Assembly (NCBI RefSeq): GCF_000346485.2
Contig: NZ_KQ976354.1
Span: 10,498,341 to 10,562,340 of the forward strand
Length of the DNA: 64,000 nt
Source of the DNA: Scytonema hofmannii PCC 7110
Lineage (GTDB): Bacteria > Cyanobacteriota > Cyanobacteriia > Cyanobacteriales > Nostocaceae
Reading direction: 5' to 3'
Positions 19,308 through 27,907 of this stretch are shown here, in pieces (position 1 is the stretch's first letter; each line of letters starts with the position of its first letter). A program made the translations under genes and the position numbers. The notes beneath the pieces are model-generated. The model saw nothing but the letters and a program-made list of their open reading frames with translations, was not told the origin of the DNA and did not search any database.

Positions 19308-20198
19308 ATGAAAAAAACTATCCTTTTGGCTTCTTCTTTGGCATTACTAGGAATGTTACCAGCCATGGCACAATTTACTAAACCCTCATTAGGGAAGGTT
19401 TGGGTGGATTTTCAAGAGTACGCGAGAGATTTACAATCTTACCTGGGAAATGAAACTTATCCCGGCAATAACTATGATAATCTTCCCAGCCCCTCAAGAG
19501 TTGTAGAATCCGAAATTAAAGATGCGATCGATTATTCCGCATCCTATTATATACAGGAAGGCAAGATCCCCAACCCGATTGCAGCAGGAAACCGCTTTCG
19601 CGAGCGAGTGTTTGACAATTCCTCAGGTACTTTTGAAAACAATCCAGAGGTACAAGTCACAATAGCCGCCAATGAAATCACCCGCCAAATGACTCGCGGT
19701 GTAGTGGAAAGTGTTTTAGGTGAACGCGGACAAGAACGATCAAAAGCGAAGTTAGAAAATGTAGAGAACTCTGTTGAAAGCATTGAAAAAGCTGTAGAAA
19801 GTGCTGAGGAAAGCAAAAGCATACTGGATCAAATTGTCTCCTCTGCTTGTCAAGCTGTAACTGGTGGTACTGGTACTGGTACTGGTTCTAATCTTCCTAC
19901 CAATCAGGCTTGTGCAAATGTAACTCAAGCAAATATGCAGTTACAAAACCTCATAATTCAGCGCGAGCAATCTAAAATACTAGGGGAAACGCTTGGGCTG
20001 ACAATACAAGGAAACCAGTTTCAACAATACTCAAACTTGAATCTAGCAAATATTTCCCAGCAGATGGAAGAGGCAAATCGTGCTAGAAGAGTCGATGCAT
20101 CTGCAGAGGCGGCGCAACTTTTGAAAGCAACTTCTCAAGCAGATTTGCTAGGAGTTAGAATTAACAGTGACCAGCGACCAGTTAACAGTGACCAGTGA
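19308..20198 (+). CDS. Secreted coiled-coil protein, VirB5/TrbJ-like
   Basis: 296 residues with a clean Sec signal peptide (MKKTILLASSLALLGMLPAMAQ, cleavage expected after AMA). The mature part is mainly helical, with a long heptad-rich stretch (KLENVENSVESIEKAVESAEES) and another helical region near residues 205-285. A signal peptide plus helical coiled coil between virB4 and virB6 fits VirB5/TrbJ, the periplasmic or pilus-tip component. The last residues (NSDQRPVNSDQ) are encoded by a TGACCAG heptamer array that runs on downstream, so the native C-terminus has been replaced or extended by repeat sequence. Confidence 0.55.
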   Translation: MKKTILLASSLALLGMLPAMAQFTKPSLGKVWVDFQEYARDLQSYLGNETYPGNNYDNLPSPSRVVESEIKDAIDYSASYYIQEGKIPNPIAAGNRFRERVFDNSSGTFENNPEVQVTIAANEITRQMTRGVVESVLGERGQERSKAKLENVENSVESIEKAVESAEESKSILDQIVSSACQAVTGGTGTGTGSNLPTNQACANVTQANMQLQNLIIQREQSKILGETLGLTIQGNQFQQYSNLNLANISQQMEEANRARRVDASAEAAQLLKATSQADLLGVRINSDQRPVNSDQ

Positions 20199-20231
20199 CC
20201 AGTGACCAGTGACCAGTGACCAGTGACCAAA
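20165..20231. repeat. TGACCAG heptamer array
   Basis: At least six near-perfect tandem TGACCAG units with a few variants at the left. It overlaps the last codons and stop of the VirB5-like gene and ends 2 nt before the ATG of the VirB6-like gene, so that gene has no recognisable Shine-Dalgarno sequence. Confidence 0.85.
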
Positions 20232-20232
20232 A

Positions 20233-21282
20233 ATGGGGATCGATAGCTTGAACTTTTTCGCACAAATTATTGTTAATGATATCCTCAACGGAGGCGCAAC
20301 AACTACACAAAGTCTTGCTGAGAGTTGGAACAATCAATGGGTGGATTTATTACAAAATAATACCAATAATAATTTGTATGGTTCGCTAACAAATTTAGGT
20401 ATTTTTTTTGCAGTAGGAACTTTGCTATTTTTCATGATGCAATGGCTGAGAGATGTCTTAGATAACGAATATTCTCGTCCCCTCTCAGGGTTGATTTGGC
20501 CATTTATTGTAGTCATACTGTTAGCTAATCCTGGAAATGGAACCATACTGTCGAATCTGACATTAGGGTTGCGGAATTTTATCAATAATGTGAATCAGCA
20601 AGTCGTGCAAGCAGGTGACAGCAATCAAACTTACCAGCAAGCACTAAATTTGAGTATTGCTGAAGAAATTGCTGGCTCTTACTTGCGTCCTTGTCAGACA
20701 CTGAATGGTGTACAGCAAACTCAATGCTTTACAGAAGCTAGGAAAAAAATTGATTACCTCTGGGTAGAGTATAGGAATTTATATGGTGATAAAACTTGGA
20801 TCAATAGACTAGAAACCAAGGTGAATTTAGTTCTAGATAATCCAGGGAATGAATCGGAACTTGTATTGAACTCTTTCGTGGGTTCGACAGTACAAACGAG
20901 TATCAAAAGTTTTTTAATTTCCTTACAATTTGCTTTCCAGAATCTGATAGAGTCTACGATGCTTCTGTTAGCAGTATTGGGACCACTAGCGGTAGGTGGG
21001 TCATTGCTACCTATATCTGGCAAACCAATTTTTGCTTGGCTTACAGGATTTTTATCTGCCGGAATTGCTAAAATTTCATTCAGTATTATTGCTGTGATAA
21101 CGGCTGCGGTGATTATTAACGGACCCGCAGAAGATGCGAGTGCAGACCCGGACTTAATGTGGTTTATCATTTTTTTGGGAATTTTAGCACCAATTTTATC
21201 TTTAGTTTTGGCTGGTCTTGGGGGATTGACAGTATTCAACGCGATCGGCAATACAGCTTCGCTAGTGAGAGATAGGCTTTAG
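20233..21282 (+). CDS. VirB6/TrbL-like polytopic membrane protein
   Basis: 349 residues. A hydrophobic segment near 55-75 (GIFFAVGTLLFFMMQW), another near 85-100, then a ~100-residue soluble loop, and a cluster of four to five hydrophobic segments from about 230 to the end (STMLLLAVLGPLAVGGSLLP, then GIAKISFSIIAVITAAVII, then WFIIFLGILAPILSLVLAGLGG). A large central loop followed by a membrane cluster with a conserved Gly/Pro-rich segment is the VirB6/TrbL plan, the inner-membrane translocation channel. The start codon directly follows a heptamer array. The call rests on topology and operon order. Confidence 0.6.
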   Translation: MGIDSLNFFAQIIVNDILNGGATTTQSLAESWNNQWVDLLQNNTNNNLYGSLTNLGIFFAVGTLLFFMMQWLRDVLDNEYSRPLSGLIWPFIVVILLANPGNGTILSNLTLGLRNFINNVNQQVVQAGDSNQTYQQALNLSIAEEIAGSYLRPCQTLNGVQQTQCFTEARKKIDYLWVEYRNLYGDKTWINRLETKVNLVLDNPGNESELVLNSFVGSTVQTSIKSFLISLQFAFQNLIESTMLLLAVLGPLAVGGSLLPISGKPIFAWLTGFLSAGIAKISFSIIAVITAAVIINGPAEDASADPDLMWFIIFLGILAPILSLVLAGLGGLTVFNAIGNTASLVRDRL

Positions 21283-21568
21283 GTGAGGGGATAGCGATAA
21301 GCACTATGATCGGCTTGCGCCAAGGGCGATAAGCGCTCTTTCAGCTTGCGCTTCGCGATAAGCCGGGTACGGCGGCGCTGCCATGCGATCGCACAACTGA
21401 CATCACTTCCCACAATCTTGTATCAAGTCGGTATGGCGCTATGTTGGATTGTATACCTATAATAAAGACTAACTCCGAGTAGTATGGATTGCAGGCGAGC
21501 AGACAAAGTTAACAGAAGAAGCTACCAAAAAAGGGCTTGATAAGGAGGTTGGCAAAGGGGATGAATCA
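21283..21568. repeat. Degenerate HIP1-associated repeat cluster
   Basis: No gene. Between 21294 and 21402 there is a mosaic of the units cttgcgcttcgcgat and aagccgggtacgg, ending in gcgatcgc. The same units, in the other order, form the insertion inside the C1A peptidase gene at 40571-40598. The ~95 nt before the next ATG keep an open frame in register with it but have no start codon. Confidence 0.6.
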
Positions 21569-22402
21569 ATGGTAAGTTTACTGGAAAAAAGACAAAAACG
21601 AACTGGGAGCGTTTTGGCAGCCTTTGCCTTCCTCACCTTCGGTTTGCATCTAGTTGTTGTATTTCTACTTGTCGTTCAAGGATTGACTATTCGCAAACTC
21701 AGTTTGGAAAAATCGCCTACCTTTGTACAACTCATTGATGGTAAACCAGTTGCTATTACTGAAGCTGAAGATTTAGAACGAGAACCACAAGCAATTCGCC
21801 AATTCGTCAGTAATACAATGGCATCAATGTTTAACTGGTCTGGATCGCTACCAGTACAAACCGTAGAACAAGCGACAAAACCCATACCAGATGCAGGAAT
21901 ATCTATTAAAGCGCCACAAGGTTACAACAAAAAAATTACCACAAGCAGTTGGATTGGCAGTTTTGCCTTATCAGAAGATTTACGGCAAGATTTTTTAAGA
22001 CAAATTGCAGACCTAACCCCACTAGAAGTCTTCTCTAACAACCCCAGCCAAGCCATGTCAGGGCAGTTAATTATCAAACAGGTTTCCCGTCCTGAAAAAA
22101 TAGAGCCTGGGTTGTGGCGAGTTGGGATAGTTGCGGATCTTGTCCAAAAAAAGCGGTTTCAAGAAGATAAAAAAGTCATAGTTCCTTTTAATAAAGATGT
22201 GATTGTGAGAGCAGTTAATACTTTTGCACATCCCCAAGCCGATCTGATGACAGACTTGCAAAAAGCAGTTTACGCAATCCGTGCTGAAAAGATGGAGATA
22301 TCCGAAATACGTAATTTGTGTTTGCTTGATGGATATGGAGGTTCGACAGGAAATAATTCTTGCCAAGAAAATATAGGAAAGCCCGAAAGTTTTATTAGAT
22401 AA
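21569..22402 (+). CDS. VirB8-like single-pass membrane protein, copy 1
   Basis: 277 residues: a short basic cytoplasmic N-terminus (LLEKRQKR), one membrane helix (roughly 15-38), then a periplasmic domain. Blocks shared with the next gene include VQLIDGKPVAITEAEDLERE, PQAIRQFVSNTMASMFNWSG and a late (K/R)xEISEIRNLCLLD(G) segment. One N-terminal helix plus an alpha/beta domain between virB6 and virB10 matches VirB8/TrbF, the assembly factor of the inner-membrane complex. GGAGG is about 22 nt upstream and a shorter GGGGA nearer, so the start is fair. Confidence 0.55.
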   Translation: MVSLLEKRQKRTGSVLAAFAFLTFGLHLVVVFLLVVQGLTIRKLSLEKSPTFVQLIDGKPVAITEAEDLEREPQAIRQFVSNTMASMFNWSGSLPVQTVEQATKPIPDAGISIKAPQGYNKKITTSSWIGSFALSEDLRQDFLRQIADLTPLEVFSNNPSQAMSGQLIIKQVSRPEKIEPGLWRVGIVADLVQKKRFQEDKKVIVPFNKDVIVRAVNTFAHPQADLMTDLQKAVYAIRAEKMEISEIRNLCLLDGYGGSTGNNSCQENIGKPESFIR

Positions 22403-22452
22403 AAGCAAAGTTTTTATTTTTAGAAAAAATCGAATCTATAAACTTTAATAAA

Positions 22453-23139
22453 ATGCAATTACTTAAACAAGAAAACAAAAAAACCAATATACTACCACTG
22501 TTAGCAGTAGCAACATTCGGTCTAAATTTGTTAGCTTTGTTGGTACTCATGTTTCATGGTTCGATGTTGCAGCAGTTAAATCGTAGAAATACAACTCAAA
22601 GTTTGGTGCAACTTGCTGATGGTAGTGCCATAACAGCAGACCCCAAACAGAATTTAGAGCGGAACCCAGAGACCATTCGTCGCTTTGTGGGTGAAACCAT
22701 GACCTTAATGTTGACCTGGTCGCAAAAACAGCCACCAAGAACAGTCTGGCAATTGAGTTCTCAATTGCTAGCAGGCAATGCGCGGCAAAGATTCGAGCTA
22801 GAAGTTGATAAATTAATTCCAGAAAATCAAGCGGGAAATATCAATAAAGGAACTGAATCTGTGTTAGTGGTACAAAGAATCTCTGAACCAACAAAGATTG
22901 AGAGTGAGAATGGCAAGTGGAAAGTAGAGATAATTGGCAATCACATAGTTTTTACAAGTTCCGATCCCTTAGGAGAGACTACTCCTTTTCGGAAACAAAT
23001 TTTAGTCCAGGCAATAGACGAACAGGCAACATCACTACCCAAAGTCCCACTTCCGCTAGATTTAGCAGTGCATCGCCTCGGCGAAGCAAAGCTAGAAATA
23101 TACAATATATGTGAGATAACAGATAATAAGTGTTCCTAA
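22453..23139 (+). CDS. VirB8-like single-pass membrane protein, copy 2
   Basis: 228 residues with the same plan as the preceding gene: a basic N-terminus, one helix (roughly 14-36), LVQLADGSAITADPKQNLER, PETIRRFVGETMTLMLTWSQ, VLVVQRISEPTKIE and a C-terminal AKLEIYNICEI. The paired motifs show tandem duplication followed by divergence; copy 2 lacks about 50 residues in the middle of copy 1. The spacing to the VirB10-like gene is only 27 nt. A heteromeric VirB8 pair is one possible reading. Confidence 0.55.
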   Translation: MQLLKQENKKTNILPLLAVATFGLNLLALLVLMFHGSMLQQLNRRNTTQSLVQLADGSAITADPKQNLERNPETIRRFVGETMTLMLTWSQKQPPRTVWQLSSQLLAGNARQRFELEVDKLIPENQAGNINKGTESVLVVQRISEPTKIESENGKWKVEIIGNHIVFTSSDPLGETTPFRKQILVQAIDEQATSLPKVPLPLDLAVHRLGEAKLEIYNICEITDNKCS

Positions 23140-23166
23140 AGTAAAGCTTATCTACTAAATAATACA

Positions 23167-24819
23167 ATGACTAGATACCAAACGCCCTCTCAATCTTTCA
23201 GTAGTTCAGATACCCCTTTGAATTCGGGGGATTTCCAACCCGAAGACTCTTCGGATTTGGAATCACGGATGGCAAGATTAGTTGGCTTGGAAGAAGAATC
23301 TCCTTCTTCTGAAGAGGGTTCAGTTTCCATAAAACAACCATCAGTTCCTGAACCACAAGAACCACAAGAACTTCAAACGAAGCAACCCCTATCCTCCAAT
23401 CCCTTTGCCAAACTAGGCGTAGTGGGGGCTGCAACTTTGGCTATGGTTGTAGTTGCTGGCACGTTTTTGACACAGTTAATGAGCGGTACCAACAATAAGC
23501 CCAGCAGTCAAAATCGCAGTTTGGTAACGCAAGCGCCACCACAGCCCAAACCAGAATCACGCATAGAGCAGCTAGAAAGAGAAAATGAAGCACTAAAATC
23601 GAAACTTGCTCTCACTGAACAAGCAGCAGCAGTCAAAGCAGCACAACAACAACTCAGAAACTTAAAACCAGAAACATCTCGAATTGCGCTCAGACCAAAT
23701 CCACAGTTGGAATCGAGAGATTCTTCCAGAGACAAACCAAGGGTGATAGTACAAAGAATACCAGCACCCCCCGTCGTGCGAACTATTTACCGAGATAGAA
23801 TTGTAACAGTCGATCGCCCCGTTCGAGCGCCTCAAGCTATAGCAAGAACACCTAACCCTCTACCCATCGAACTACCACCAGTTCCGCCCCCACTTGGGTC
23901 ATCTGTAGAATTTACTCCACCACCAGATCCCCTTCAGGAGTGGGCAAGATTAGCAAAACTGGGTAGCTACGGTCAAGTCTCTACCCCTGATAATCAAAAT
24001 ACTAGTAATGCAACAATCGCTAGCAGACCTAATGAAATAGAAGCACCGCAACCTCTAGTCACTCCCAGACCGCCTGTGAGAATAACGCCTCCAGAAAATT
24101 CTACAGATAGCCTAGTAGCACAGAGGAGAACTAAAGCAACCAAATCAACAGTGGTCGGAACTAGCGCCAAGGCTACTTTGGTAAAGGGTCTATATGGAAC
24201 AGTCAGTAGAGGTCGTGAGAGCAATAATAATAATAATAATCAAATATTTGTGGTGCGGTTAAGGGAAGCATTAAAAGCTGAAGATGGTTCTGTTGTCATA
24301 CCAGCAAACGCAGAACTACATACTAAAGTTCGTTCTATTTCTGAAGGAGGTTTGCTGGATATTGATGTAGATAAAGTTATTTGGGAAGAAAAAAATGGCG
24401 ATCGCATAGAAAAGACCGTACCGCAAGATGCATTGACAATTAGTGGTGCAGGTGGTAAGCCCCCAGTTGCAACCCAGTATACCGGTGGAGGGCCATCCAT
24501 CGGACGTGATGTCATGTTATTCGCCTTGGGGGGTGCTCAAAAAGCAGCAGAGTTACCCAACCGTCCTCGGCAAAAATTGGTTCCTGTCCCAATTGTAGGA
24601 GTCAACGGGGAGAATAATGGTTCTACTTTGGTTTCCCAAACCGACTATAACGAAAACATTGCAGCCGGAATTTTAGAAGGCGGTACAAGATCTCTCATTC
24701 CCGAATTAACCCGACGCACTCAACAAGCACAATCCCAAAAAGCGCAGAGAAATAATATTTGGTGGATACCAGCAGGAACAAAAGTGGAAGTTAGAGTTGA
24801 TCGAGCAACGCAATTTTAA
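23167..24819 (+). CDS. VirB10/TrbI-like envelope-spanning protein
   Basis: 550 residues. An acidic, disordered cytoplasmic N-terminus, a single helix near 78-102 (GVVGAATLAMVVVAGTFLTQ), a coiled coil (RIEQLERENEALKSKLALTE) near 123-142, a proline-rich spacer (LPIELPPVPPPLG region), then a C-terminal beta-rich domain from about 335: LVKGLYGTVSRG, VVRLREALKAEDGSVVIPAN, SEGGLLDIDVDKVIWEEKNG, ending in WWIPAGTKVEVRV. This is the VirB10 architecture, where the C-terminal barrel helps form the outer-membrane pore. The Asn run (SNNNNNN) is encoded by an aataat repeat. Confidence 0.72.
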   Translation: MTRYQTPSQSFSSSDTPLNSGDFQPEDSSDLESRMARLVGLEEESPSSEEGSVSIKQPSVPEPQEPQELQTKQPLSSNPFAKLGVVGAATLAMVVVAGTFLTQLMSGTNNKPSSQNRSLVTQAPPQPKPESRIEQLERENEALKSKLALTEQAAAVKAAQQQLRNLKPETSRIALRPNPQLESRDSSRDKPRVIVQRIPAPPVVRTIYRDRIVTVDRPVRAPQAIARTPNPLPIELPPVPPPLGSSVEFTPPPDPLQEWARLAKLGSYGQVSTPDNQNTSNATIASRPNEIEAPQPLVTPRPPVRITPPENSTDSLVAQRRTKATKSTVVGTSAKATLVKGLYGTVSRGRESNNNNNNQIFVVRLREALKAEDGSVVIPANAELHTKVRSISEGGLLDIDVDKVIWEEKNGDRIEKTVPQDALTISGAGGKPPVATQYTGGGPSIGRDVMLFALGGAQKAAELPNRPRQKLVPVPIVGVNGENNGSTLVSQTDYNENIAAGILEGGTRSLIPELTRRTQQAQSQKAQRNNIWWIPAGTKVEVRVDRATQF

Positions 24820-24843
24820 AGACTACCAAGTTTGCTCAGATCC

Positions 24844-24864
24844 CCGACTTCTTAAAGAAGTCGG
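24844..24864. repeat. Perfect hairpin repeat (CCGACTTCTT-A-AAGAAGTCGG)
   Basis: A 10-bp perfect stem with a one-base centre, in a segment that also holds catcagcgttcatctgcggtt, another dispersed cyanobacterial repeat. It lies between the VirB10-like stop and the real start of the VirB9-like gene. It could act as an intra-operon processing or attenuation site. Confidence 0.6.
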
Positions 24865-24940
24865 AGATCTTGCCGCTCCGACAAAAAACTATCAGCGTCC
24901 ATCAGCGTTCATCTGCGGTTCAAAACCCAAAAACTTAGTC

Positions 24941-25546
24941 ATGAACGACATTCCAAAAAACACCCCGCACAATCCTTATTACCTCCCTCTAGTTTCCTTC
25001 TTTTTCTCAGCTGCAACGTTATTGCTAGCAAGTAGCGCCTTAGCTAATAACGCCGTTTTGCGTTCCATATTTTCTTGCCAAGCCCAAGGTTTAGGAGGAG
25101 CAATACCCAATATCACAGTTTGGTTTCAGCAAGGGACAAACTTAAGCTTTATTCAAGCTGGAGAAACAATTAAAAAAGTTTGGTTAGATGACCCGTCGAA
25201 AGTCACATTAGATTTTGATGGTCCCATGTGCTTGCAGTCTGGTCAACAAGGCTCAGAAACAGGAGATTGTGAAAACTCAGCAGCAAGCGTCATTCACCTC
25301 AGACGAATTCAAAAACTTAACATTCCTGGGCTTCCCAACACGAACTCCTCACTTCTCACTGTGGTAACTGAAAAGCAAGGACAAAAAAAGTTGTACACCT
25401 TCCGAGTGAACTACGGAGAAGGTGCGCCCGAATATAACACCTTAGCTGTTTTTGCCGATCCCTCTTATGCTGGTGCAGGGTCTTGCGCCACAAGAAACAA
25501 CAGACAAGATTATGGGAATACAAACCTCGAAAGGAGAGACAACTAA
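24941..25546 (+). CDS. VirB9/TrbG-like secreted protein
   Basis: 201 residues from the ATG at 24941. A longer frame starting at 24797 would be made partly of dispersed repeat, so I rejected it. It has a signal peptide (YLPLVSFFFSAATLLLASSALA) and a mature beta-rich domain: ITVWFQQGTNLSFIQAGETI, KKVWLDDPSKVTLDFDG, then VIHLRRIQKLNIPG and LLTVVTEKQGQKKLYTFRVN. The strand pattern with IxxGxTIKKVWLDDP and LTVVT...LYTFRV is that of the VirB9/TrbG N-terminal domain. The usual C-terminal VirB9 domain is missing, so it is a short version. Last gene of the operon. Confidence 0.6.
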   Translation: MNDIPKNTPHNPYYLPLVSFFFSAATLLLASSALANNAVLRSIFSCQAQGLGGAIPNITVWFQQGTNLSFIQAGETIKKVWLDDPSKVTLDFDGPMCLQSGQQGSETGDCENSAASVIHLRRIQKLNIPGLPNTNSSLLTVVTEKQGQKKLYTFRVNYGEGAPEYNTLAVFADPSYAGAGSCATRNNRQDYGNTNLERRDN

Positions 25547-26461
25547 TAGTTATAAAGGGATAGGATTATCAAAAATCATTGTTGCCATTAGTACTTAGCA
25601 AAATTAAATTCTAAGTAGAAATAGCAAGATTCAGCAAAAGTTTTTTAAGATTTCATAAAAAATTCATATATTTCATCAGTACTTTAAATTTAGTTTAAAA
25701 ACTGTTTGCTATCTTAAGTAATTAGTTATGTACTTATTTTCTATCCGTTAACTTAAAAAATGATTATCGCACATCATGATTACAGATCGAGACTCTAGAA
25801 ACTGGCAACAAGAAAGCCGTTATAGTAGTCGGGGAAGTACTTATTTGTACGCACCGATGTCGAACTTCAATGAAATGGCTGAAGTTGGTGAAACTCCCCC
25901 TTGATGTGCTGTTTTTGTATGTAAATACAATACAATAATAATTTCAACACTCACATCGTTAAATATAGAATTTTTCATATATTCAATAGATGCGATCGCG
26001 TTGAAAGAGTAATTTTTGTAACTAAATAGTTAAAGACTAGCCTGTGATATTGAACAGGTCAATACTTGCTGTCGCCTTGTAGTGATATTTTGTTGTTGAT
26101 TAATTACAACAAAAGTTTGGAATAGAGGCGCATCAAGCAATTGAACTATAATCATAAAAATCCGGTTTCTTGAAATTGAGCCAACAAGACATCAAGCTTT
26201 GCAACGAAGAGAAACTGGGTTTGTTGCCCCCATTTTCACTACTGGATCGACGCTCTAGCTCTCTCAAGAGTTATTTTTTGAATTTCTCAAACGTTCTCTC
26301 AGGAATTAGACTTTATCTATTTGAAGTTTTTACATAGTTTTGTAATTTCAAAATCAGACCAAGACAGATGAGTATAAAGCTCAGTAGCTAGAATTAATTT
26401 ATACAAGAATTTATAGCTGCTCATAAGTACTAAAAACAACTTTACCAAGAGTTATCTAACC
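25547..26461. other. AT-rich region after the T4SS-like operon
   Basis: About 900 nt. Apart from the 42-codon frame at 25776-25904 no gene is visible. It contains a relic of the dispersed repeat ccggtttcttgaaattgag / agagaaactgggtttgttg near 26160-26225. Confidence 0.45.
25776..25904 (+). CDS. Possible 42-residue small protein
   Basis: ATG at 25776, TGA at 25902-25904; product begins MITDRDSRNWQQESRYSS and ends VGETPP. It is hydrophilic and rich in Arg, Ser and Tyr, with no hydrophobic segment. No strong ribosome site is seen. It is included because its composition is more protein-like than chance frames in this AT-rich gap. It could equally be the remnant of a longer gene. Confidence 0.25.
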   Translation: MITDRDSRNWQQESRYSSRGSTYLYAPMSNFNEMAEVGETPP

Positions 26462-26671
26462 ATGAAAAATGAGCAAATTTTTTCAAAATCTAAGCGTTTA
26501 CAAGAGCTTTTCTTAACAACTTTGTTAGGTCAGATTCCTACAATTTTCTTAGGAAAAAGGTTACGAAACATACTGTACAAGAGTATTTTTGGCAAACTAG
26601 GTAACTCTGTTTATATCCAAAACGGTGTTGAATTTATCAGCACTAGATATATCGAAATTTCGCTTACGTAA
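26462..26671 (+). pseudogene. Truncated hexapeptide-repeat acyltransferase, N-terminal fragment
   Basis: 69 residues. The segment KRLRNILYKSIFGKLGNSVY followed by IQNGVEFIS is typical of the N-terminus of left-handed beta-helix (hexapeptide) acetyltransferases used in polysaccharide decoration, but the protein stops just where the hexapeptide coils should begin (RYIEISLT-stop). The downstream sequence switches directly to a different acyltransferase gene. It reads as a deletion remnant. Confidence 0.5.
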
Positions 26672-26693
26672 GATTTGGCAGGAGATTTATCAA

Positions 26694-27875
26694 GTGCAAA
26701 TATTCAAATCTAATAACTTTACTGAACAAAGGCTGCGTCTTCAATACTTGGATGGCTTACGCGGACTCGCATCTCTATATGTAGTACTAGTCCACATTGA
26801 CCCATTTACAGGAGAGCAATTGCCGGAATGGTTATCACTTTTTACTAAACTGTTGAGATATGGTGCATTTAGTGTAGTGGTTTTTATTGTGCTTTCTGGC
26901 TATGTTTTGATGTTGCCAGTTGTCCGTTCGCAAACCGGATTTGTTTCAGGTGGTTTGTTAAATTATATTCAACGGCGATCGCGTCGAATCTTACCTCCTT
27001 ACTATACTGCCCTTGTATTGAGTTTGTTACTAGCAGTTGCTGTAGTTGCTATAGAAAAATTTACTAATTTCCGCTGGACAGAAATACCAGAAGCACCCTT
27101 TTCTCCCTACTTTGCCTGGGTTGATGTTGTTACTCACCTACTATTAATTCACAACTTTAGCTCCGATACGTACCACTCTATTAATTCTCCTATGTGGAGT
27201 GTGGCAACAGAATGGCAACTATACTTTTTGTTTCCACTTTTGTTGCTACCCATATGGAGACGTTTTGGCATAACAGTAGTAGTCATTGCAGCTTTTTTAA
27301 TCGGTTTAGCACCTCTATATCTCTTTAATAGATTTATAGAAACAGCCTGTCCTTGGTTTCTTGGCATATTTGCTTTAGGGATGCTAGCAGCAGATGTTGG
27401 ATTTTCTCAAAATCCAAAGTTAATCAACCTCAAAAAATCCATACCTTGGGGTATGCTGGCAGTTATTCTCACTCTGATTGCTTTTGTTACCGAATGGAGA
27501 CGCTTGGGATTGGAATTCTGGGTTGGGCAAAGTTTTCTGGGTGCTGCCTCTGCCTGTCTATTTATTTGTTTTACACAACTGGTGGTAGAAGAGAAAAAGT
27601 CACCTCTTTTGTTAAGGCTATTTGAACATCCTTGGGCAATTGCACTTGGAGCTTTTTCATACAGTCTATACCTTACCCACGGTCCGGTGTTAATGCTAGT
27701 ACGTCAAGTGCTTTTGAGTTGGCAAATGTCCCCGACAATGTTTGGTGTAACGTACTACATATTAAGTACAGTCATGTCGCTCTTGTTTGCCTATTTGTTT
27801 TACTTATTTGTTGAGCGACCTTTCATGTCCCATTTTTTGAAAAAGCGCAAGGTAAAAGATGCTGTGAGTAGTTGA
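26694..27875 (+). CDS. Acyltransferase family 3 (OafA/YrhL-type) membrane protein
   Basis: 393 residues from the GTG at 26694, which has AGGAG about 9 nt upstream; an earlier ATG at 26625 would overlap the remnant gene. The family signature is clear: YLDGLRGLASLYVVLVHIDP with the conserved Arg and His (R-G-L-A/H), about ten membrane segments, NSPMWSVATEWQLYFLFPLL (conserved W-S-x-x-x-E), and the final LTHGPVL/FVERPF blocks. These integral membrane enzymes O-acylate sugars of surface polysaccharides or lipids. The adjacent hexapeptide-transferase remnant suggests a former polysaccharide-modification locus. Confidence 0.85.
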   Translation: MQIFKSNNFTEQRLRLQYLDGLRGLASLYVVLVHIDPFTGEQLPEWLSLFTKLLRYGAFSVVVFIVLSGYVLMLPVVRSQTGFVSGGLLNYIQRRSRRILPPYYTALVLSLLLAVAVVAIEKFTNFRWTEIPEAPFSPYFAWVDVVTHLLLIHNFSSDTYHSINSPMWSVATEWQLYFLFPLLLLPIWRRFGITVVVIAAFLIGLAPLYLFNRFIETACPWFLGIFALGMLAADVGFSQNPKLINLKKSIPWGMLAVILTLIAFVTEWRRLGLEFWVGQSFLGAASACLFICFTQLVVEEKKSPLLLRLFEHPWAIALGAFSYSLYLTHGPVLMLVRQVLLSWQMSPTMFGVTYYILSTVMSLLFAYLFYLFVERPFMSHFLKKRKVKDAVSS

Positions 27876-27907
27876 CAGAGTGAACAATGACAGTCAGGCA
27901 AATAAAC

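Noticed and set aside
24797-24940. N-terminal extension of the VirB9-like gene
   Set aside because: Encoded by dispersed repeats and would place the signal peptide 60 residues inside the protein.
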